In this document: in pieces, positions 56,867 through 64,000 of the stretch
Numbering within the stretch: position 1 is the stretch's first letter
Layout of the letters: each line of letters begins with the position of its first letter
DNA from: Calycina herbarum
Taxonomy: Eukaryota; Ascomycota; Leotiomycetes; Helotiales; Pezizellaceae
Length of the DNA stretch: 64,000 nt
Assembly (NCBI GenBank): GCA_001414485.1
Contig: LLEY01000001.1
Span: 186,001 to 250,000 of the forward strand
Direction of reading: 5' to 3'
Notes under the pieces: generated by a model
What the model was told of the DNA's origin: nothing
Seen by the model: only the letters and a program-made list of their open reading frames with translations
Database searches by the model: none
Translations under genes and position numbers: made by a program

Positions 56867-59800
56867 ATTTTGAAGAAAGAAAAATCTAATAACAATAACG
56901 AGAGTATGATTTCAAACCGAGAGGAACGATAAGAATGGAATGAGGTACATGTCCTTAGCGCTATTTCATAAATAATTCACGTCGGAGGAGAATGAAATCA
57001 TACTATCTTTTCGATCTACCTGGTGACTAGACTAGACTAAGTATGCGCATGCCGTCCGTCGTATTGAAACACAAAAATAGAGTTGGCAAAGCCTCAACTA
57101 AGGGGCTTTTACAACGACCTAACAGCAAATATGAAACAACCTGTTGGTTGGTGCAGACTGGGGTTGGGTGGAGAGAGATGTACGTGAAATGAGGCACATA
57201 TCTCAAAATCCTTGGGGGCTGACATATATTGATCAACATCGATGAAGTAGCTACTCGAAAAGGACCTTTGAGCTTACCAAAACAGACGGAGAAGTGTTGG
57301 TTATCTGGGTTGGTGGTTTTTACGTATTCTTCACCTACGGAGCATTGGTGTGTACGTACTGCGCTTATTTATTTAGCCGATGTGCCATCTTTCCGTTGCC
57401 ATCTTTTACGAGATGTCGCGCGGTGTATTAATAAGATTTTCTATGATTTGTTCAATTGAATCATTTCAGATTTCCGACTGGAATTTACGAATCCTATGTT
57501 CGCAGTAGAATATTAAGAAGCGAGGAGGATTTGTGGAGTAAGCGAGATCTGTATCAGGATCAGGCACTGCCACGATCTGCAAAGCGCTTAGCTATAATTT
57601 AGGGTTCCTCTTCCTTTGAGCGTGAAAATTCAGCCTTACAGTTGGTGGCGGGGCAAGGCAGAGTTCTGTGCCGCTATCTGAAATAAAGTACCCACAAACA
57701 TTTCTGAAATCCCCAGAAGTCTCCCAAATTCAAAAGTTCGATATTGGAGAATGATATTATTGGAGCAAAAAAATTAATTTCGTCTCTACTTGTCTCCTTT
57801 TCGCAAACTGGACAGGGGGAAAGATGTACTTTACTTTTGTTGAATACAGCAGAACGGTAGGTAGAGAGCATAGATTGTGAGCCTTTTTAGTAGAGGTGGT
57901 AGTAAGAGTGGTGAAGGAAGTGGAGAAAGAGAAATAGCTAGTATGCCGATTCTTGACAGCAGAAACACATAGTTTCCCGCACTCATACTTCCTCACAACA
58001 ATCCACAAGTTTTACATTTAATACTGGAGTGTGCCTAGATGACAATCCTTGAATTATAATTTTAGCACACCACCAGAGCGGAGGCGATCAACCAGTCTTT
58101 CATGCTACACAGTCTTTTCCGGAAATTCAAGTTCCAAGAAAGCAAATCCATGCTTACTTTACTTTTTTGTTCTTGCTGTCACATCTGAAGAGAAACCCAT
58201 TCTTTAACACGATGGATACTTGGAGTTTTGTTCCAGACGACATCTATTAGCAGCCCACAGCAGAAACTTTTTCACATGCCTTCCTCTAGAATAGGTATCT
58301 AATGTGGATAGGTCGTTTCATTTTTTAGATGTACGATGAACAAAAACTGGCTTCCTTACTTCTTTTATTCAGTGAATGCGATCTCTATATTTGAAGAACT
58401 AGGTATCGTTTCATCTACCCCGCTCCAGTTCTTAGCTCTCAGGGCCAAAAAGTATAACCCGTTGTATTAGCATATCTCAAATAAGTCACTTCAAACACTT
58501 CTGAAAACTAACATGAAACTCCCCCCCCCAACAAACCGCAGAAATTTGATATATCACGTATATGAACTGACTTTGCATACCAAAAATCTCCCCAACCACA
58601 ACATGATACACTATACCAATGTCAAGTCTTCGCGAGAACTACTATACAGAGTGAGTACTTCCAGAAAATTTAGGTGAAGGGTATGGGCATTCGGTAAACA
58701 TTAAAGTGATACGTTTTCGAACCCAACAGCAAAAGAATCGAAGGCGAAACGATCATCCCCATGAAGATAATTTGACGATACTTCGTTCTCACGGTCTTGT
58801 TTTTGATTTTGGAGAAATACCTGTGAGTTTTGGGTGAAGTTCCTATTCTCGGAAGAACAAGTGAACTCGACTCGCAACTGCTCCGTTTCTACCCAGGACA
58901 TGCTCGCATAGTCTCTTATTCGTTAATTTCCGCTTAGGTTTAAAGGATTTTACCGGCGAGAAAGAGATATAAAATCGGAGAAAGACTTAGCTTGCTCTTT
59001 CGCATAGTATATATAGAGACTTTCTGATGTTTCCATTTCCTCAAAAGTCCACTTCGACTTTACTTTCCAGTCAACATGTGGTGGGAATAAAACCGCCTTT
59101 TCAAGTTCTCATCCCACGAGCCTCAGCAAGAGCTCTCTTTATATAGAGTTCCAAGAGATACTGGCTCAGCACTATCGGTCCATCACTCTGGTGTTGTGAC
59201 AACTCGATTGCTTGTCAACAAATAAATGCCTCCTATGTTTGATCTCTGTTAGATAGGCGTGAAGAAAAGTTATCGCGCCATATCTCGAGTACACCTTTCA
59301 CTCTCTGGTGTGATGAGTGATTTTCACAACTTGGATATCTTTCAAGTGTGTTCTCGACAACACTAAATAACTTGACAGCAACAACTGGATTTCATGTTTC
59401 AGTACCAGTAGCGAATATTGAACTGAAATGCGCTTCAATGATGAGTCTTGAGCGACGAGTCATGGAAATCCTTTCTCCAGATGATTCTTAAACAGGAAAT
59501 GTGGGTGTCCAGCGGTTCCGGCCGGGAATTGTTCTCCTATTTCGTACCTGGGTTCCTAGATAAAGTGACCTTCGCCGTGTAAAGTTATAGATGCCATATT
59601 ATATGAGTGCACTCTGCATAACAGGGATTTTGGGAAGTGAGAAACAGGGAATAGAGAGAGGAATGCTTTTGCATCGTTGAGAGTACATTAATATCCACTT
59701 CTAGTTTTCTGTTCATCCCAAATAAGATATGAATAATAAACGATTCTTTTTGTTAAAAAAGTTCCTCTGATTTACTCTCTCGCCCACCTTGCCTCTTTCA

Positions 59801-61037
59801 CCCCTCCTAGCTAAGGACCTAGTATATTTTATTCACCAATAGATAGTAGAATCAACCAAATATCAAGTATTTATTGCTGAATTATATTATTCGAGAACGT
59901 TTCGGAAGACCGAATCAAGTAAAGGAAGTTTGGAGATCTTAAATACTCTTCTCAATAATACTTATCAAATATAGTTAAGAAAGTTTAGAATATTTAAGTT
60001 AGTTAAATAAAGTTAGGGATTTAGTTAAGTAGACTATAAAATATAGCTTATACTTCTTTTAATCTTATATAATAAAACTATTACTCTCTTTTAAAGAAAT
60101 ATATAAATATCTTACTCAAATCCTCACTTCTCTGCCAGTAAAACAACATACCTCAACACACCCAGCCCCCTTACCACAAAAACCAACCAGCAATACCCAA
60201 CAACGCATATCTTCCTTCATTCCAACAAGGTACTCCCCCAACTGTAATTATCATGCGAGTAGCTGTTTTGATTTCCTCACCCGTAACAGAAAGCCCACGA
60301 GAGAAAATTATTCTGCAACACGGATCCTGGAATTGATCAGGATTCAGCAGCATGAGCCTGAGTTCAACTACCCCAAATATCCAGCCAGAAAAACCCCTTT
60401 CTTCTTCCCTACACACAGAGAGAGAGAGAGAGTACCTACCAAGTCCCTCAATCCCAGACGACCAAAGCTCATAAATCCCAACAGAAACGTCCTCTTAAAT
60501 TCGACAACCGGCAAAGAAAAACGACAGTAAACCCTACTGTACTTCATTCATCCAATTTAAGAACACATCAGACTCGAGGCACTTGAACTCCCGAAGAGAC
60601 TTTCATCAAACAGAATGGTAACAAAGATGTGCCTAAGTAGTAAGTTCAACTATTCTATTCTAGTATTTACGATTATTTAACCCTTTAAAATTAAGTCGAT
60701 GAGACTTCTAGGTGGTAGTTGATGGTATCGTTGCCAATGCTCTACCCAAGTTTTCATGTGGCTCCCTTTGTTTTGTACGACCCCCTGAAAGCAAATACAC
60801 TGTAAAAGCTCATATAGAAAAGGTACGGAGGATAATCATGCCAGAAAAGCTAGATATACTTGTCAGAATCCCTCTTTCTCTTTAGTGAGTTAGCCACTAA
60901 ACTAGCAATGGCTCATCCATACGTCCCGAGAAGGAATCTCAAGTCTCATTGCAAAGACATGTCACATTGCAGCTTGAAAAATAAATGGGACCGCGCGATT
61001 AACTTGAAATTTTGAAGAAAAAAAATGACAAATCATA
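56867..61037. other. Gene-poor region with an AT-rich RIP-like patch
   Basis: About 4.2 kb with no convincing ORF. It includes the AT-rich block at about 59850-60125 and an AG dinucleotide run (60417-60432). The first few hundred bases should be the promoter of the AIM6-like gene. Confidence 0.5.
59850..60125. repeat. AT-rich block, probable RIP-decayed repeat relic
   Basis: It is dominated by TTAG, TATA and TAAATA strings with very few CA or GC dinucleotides. The composition is like that of the decayed gypsy copy at 4275-6712 but without any recognisable protein. The edges are abrupt against normal-composition flanks. Confidence 0.45.
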
Positions 61038-61504
61038 CAGCGGGGGTTCGCAGATATTCGCCCGACCCCCTTTTTACACCGAAAATCACCTTTTTTTAAA
61101 ACTCTATTACAAATATTACTCTAATTATCTTACAGACTTTATTAGAGATAACTCTTTAGATTTAAGATATCTATACTTTGTACTCTTAGTTTTACTTATA
61201 ATCCAGTTTCTTTTTTGTTTTAGTTAGAGTAGAGTAGGTAGTCTTTTAAAAAGTACTAGATTTCGTCTAATTTTGGTGTATTCCAGTGTTTTTCCGACTC
61301 TACCTCCTTTTGACCTTATATAACTTCTTATATAGTACCTTTTTAGTATTTTAATCTTAGAGAAGTACTAATTAATCCTTCGAAATAATCTAGCTTTCAA
61401 ATTTCAGACATTATTTATATAAAAAGTAAGTGAATAAAAGGTCTTGTTTAGGATGACTTTTGGTGTGAAAAAGGGGGCGGGCGAATATTTGCGAACCCCC
61501 ACTG
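61038..61504. mobile_element. 467-bp TIR element flanked by TA, Fot1/pogo-type MITE
   Basis: The left end CAGCGGGGGTTCGCAG matches the inverted right end CAGTGGGGGTTCGCAA, and the match continues through ATATTCGCCCG, a C run and about 50 bases in all. Both ends abut a TA (61036-61037 and 61505-61506), the target duplication of Tc1/mariner-type elements. The interior is AT-rich with no transposase ORF, so it is a non-autonomous or internally deleted copy, and perhaps RIP-mutated. Confidence 0.85.
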
Positions 61505-61863
61505 TACGCCAATCTTGACAATAATTCCAATTCAAGCACCAGTTCTTCATCGTCTAGTAGCAGTAGGCATTCATTAACACGTGTAGACTTGAAGACGCTC
61601 GTAACCAATTCATTTTTCATCCTATCTTTTCGTATACAGTACAAACACCGCCTTCCCAGGTGCCCAGTAAGAGCTAAAAATAAAAACAAACGCCAGACTT
61701 GAAAACGGCAGCTATACCTATGCATGGATGCATGTAACTGGGGATCTTTTATGAGCATCCTGCTCGACCTTATCAAGTTAAGACTTTTTATAGCCAAATA
61801 TGCAAACCCTTCCCCGTAAACAGAAATAAAAAAGAAAATCTGCTTTTCAACTTCCATGCGTAT
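61505..61863. other. Intergenic region 3' of the homocitrate synthase gene
   Basis: About 360 bases between the TIR element and the stop codon of homocitrate synthase. No ORF of note. The transposable element therefore lies within roughly 360 bases of the gene's end. Confidence 0.6.

Positions 61864-64000
<2,137 letters not shown>

Overview
This window is eukaryotic DNA from a filamentous ascomycete (Pezizomycotina). The evidence is short GT-AG introns with CTAAC/CTGAC-like branch sites, a FREQUENCY clock gene, fungal-only families (homocitrate synthase, a 2EXR protein, an AIM6-like protein) and RIP-type decay of repeats. The protein flavour suggests Leotiomycetes/Helotiales, but that is an impression and was not tested.

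Layout. 1-6959 is a nest of Ty3/gypsy chromovirus elements. An intact, unmutated pol (cut by the left window edge) with its 3' LTR (3991-4274) lies inside the reverse transcriptase of an older copy. The older copy is riddled with TA-rich stop codons and ends in its own LTR (6728-6959). The young element carries a spliced antisense gene between pol and the LTR. 6960-10191 is gene-poor. A CP2/Grainyhead transcription factor (10192-12808, -) is followed by about 11.5 kb with almost no recognisable genes; it holds G-rich arrays and one possible 86-aa gene near 21.4-21.7 kb.

24.3-56.9 kb is a normal gene-rich block. In order it holds a tyrosine phosphatase (-), an Mrx7-like protein (+), a Kes1/Osh4-type oxysterol-binding protein (-), the clock gene frq (-), succinyl-CoA:3-ketoacid CoA transferase (+), a 2EXR protein (-), MAM33/p32 (-), TMA16 (-), EXO1 (+), an Ariadne-type RBR ubiquitin ligase (-), a Rom2-like Rho1 GEF (+) and an AIM6-like protein (-). 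56.9-61.8 kb is gene-poor, with an AT-rich RIP-like patch and a 467-bp terminal-inverted-repeat element. The window ends with homocitrate synthase (61864-63598, -), the first step of lysine synthesis.

The genes do not form one pathway: clock, lipid exchange, wall-integrity signalling, mitochondrial, ribosome-assembly and DNA-repair functions are interleaved as in an ordinary fungal chromosome. Exon boundaries were derived by hand from reading frame and splice signals; residue positions are approximate. The strongest candidates for something little described are the intron-containing antisense gene inside the retrotransposon, the small spliced ORF in the gene-poor tract, and the structured promoter regions of frq and the CP2 factor.
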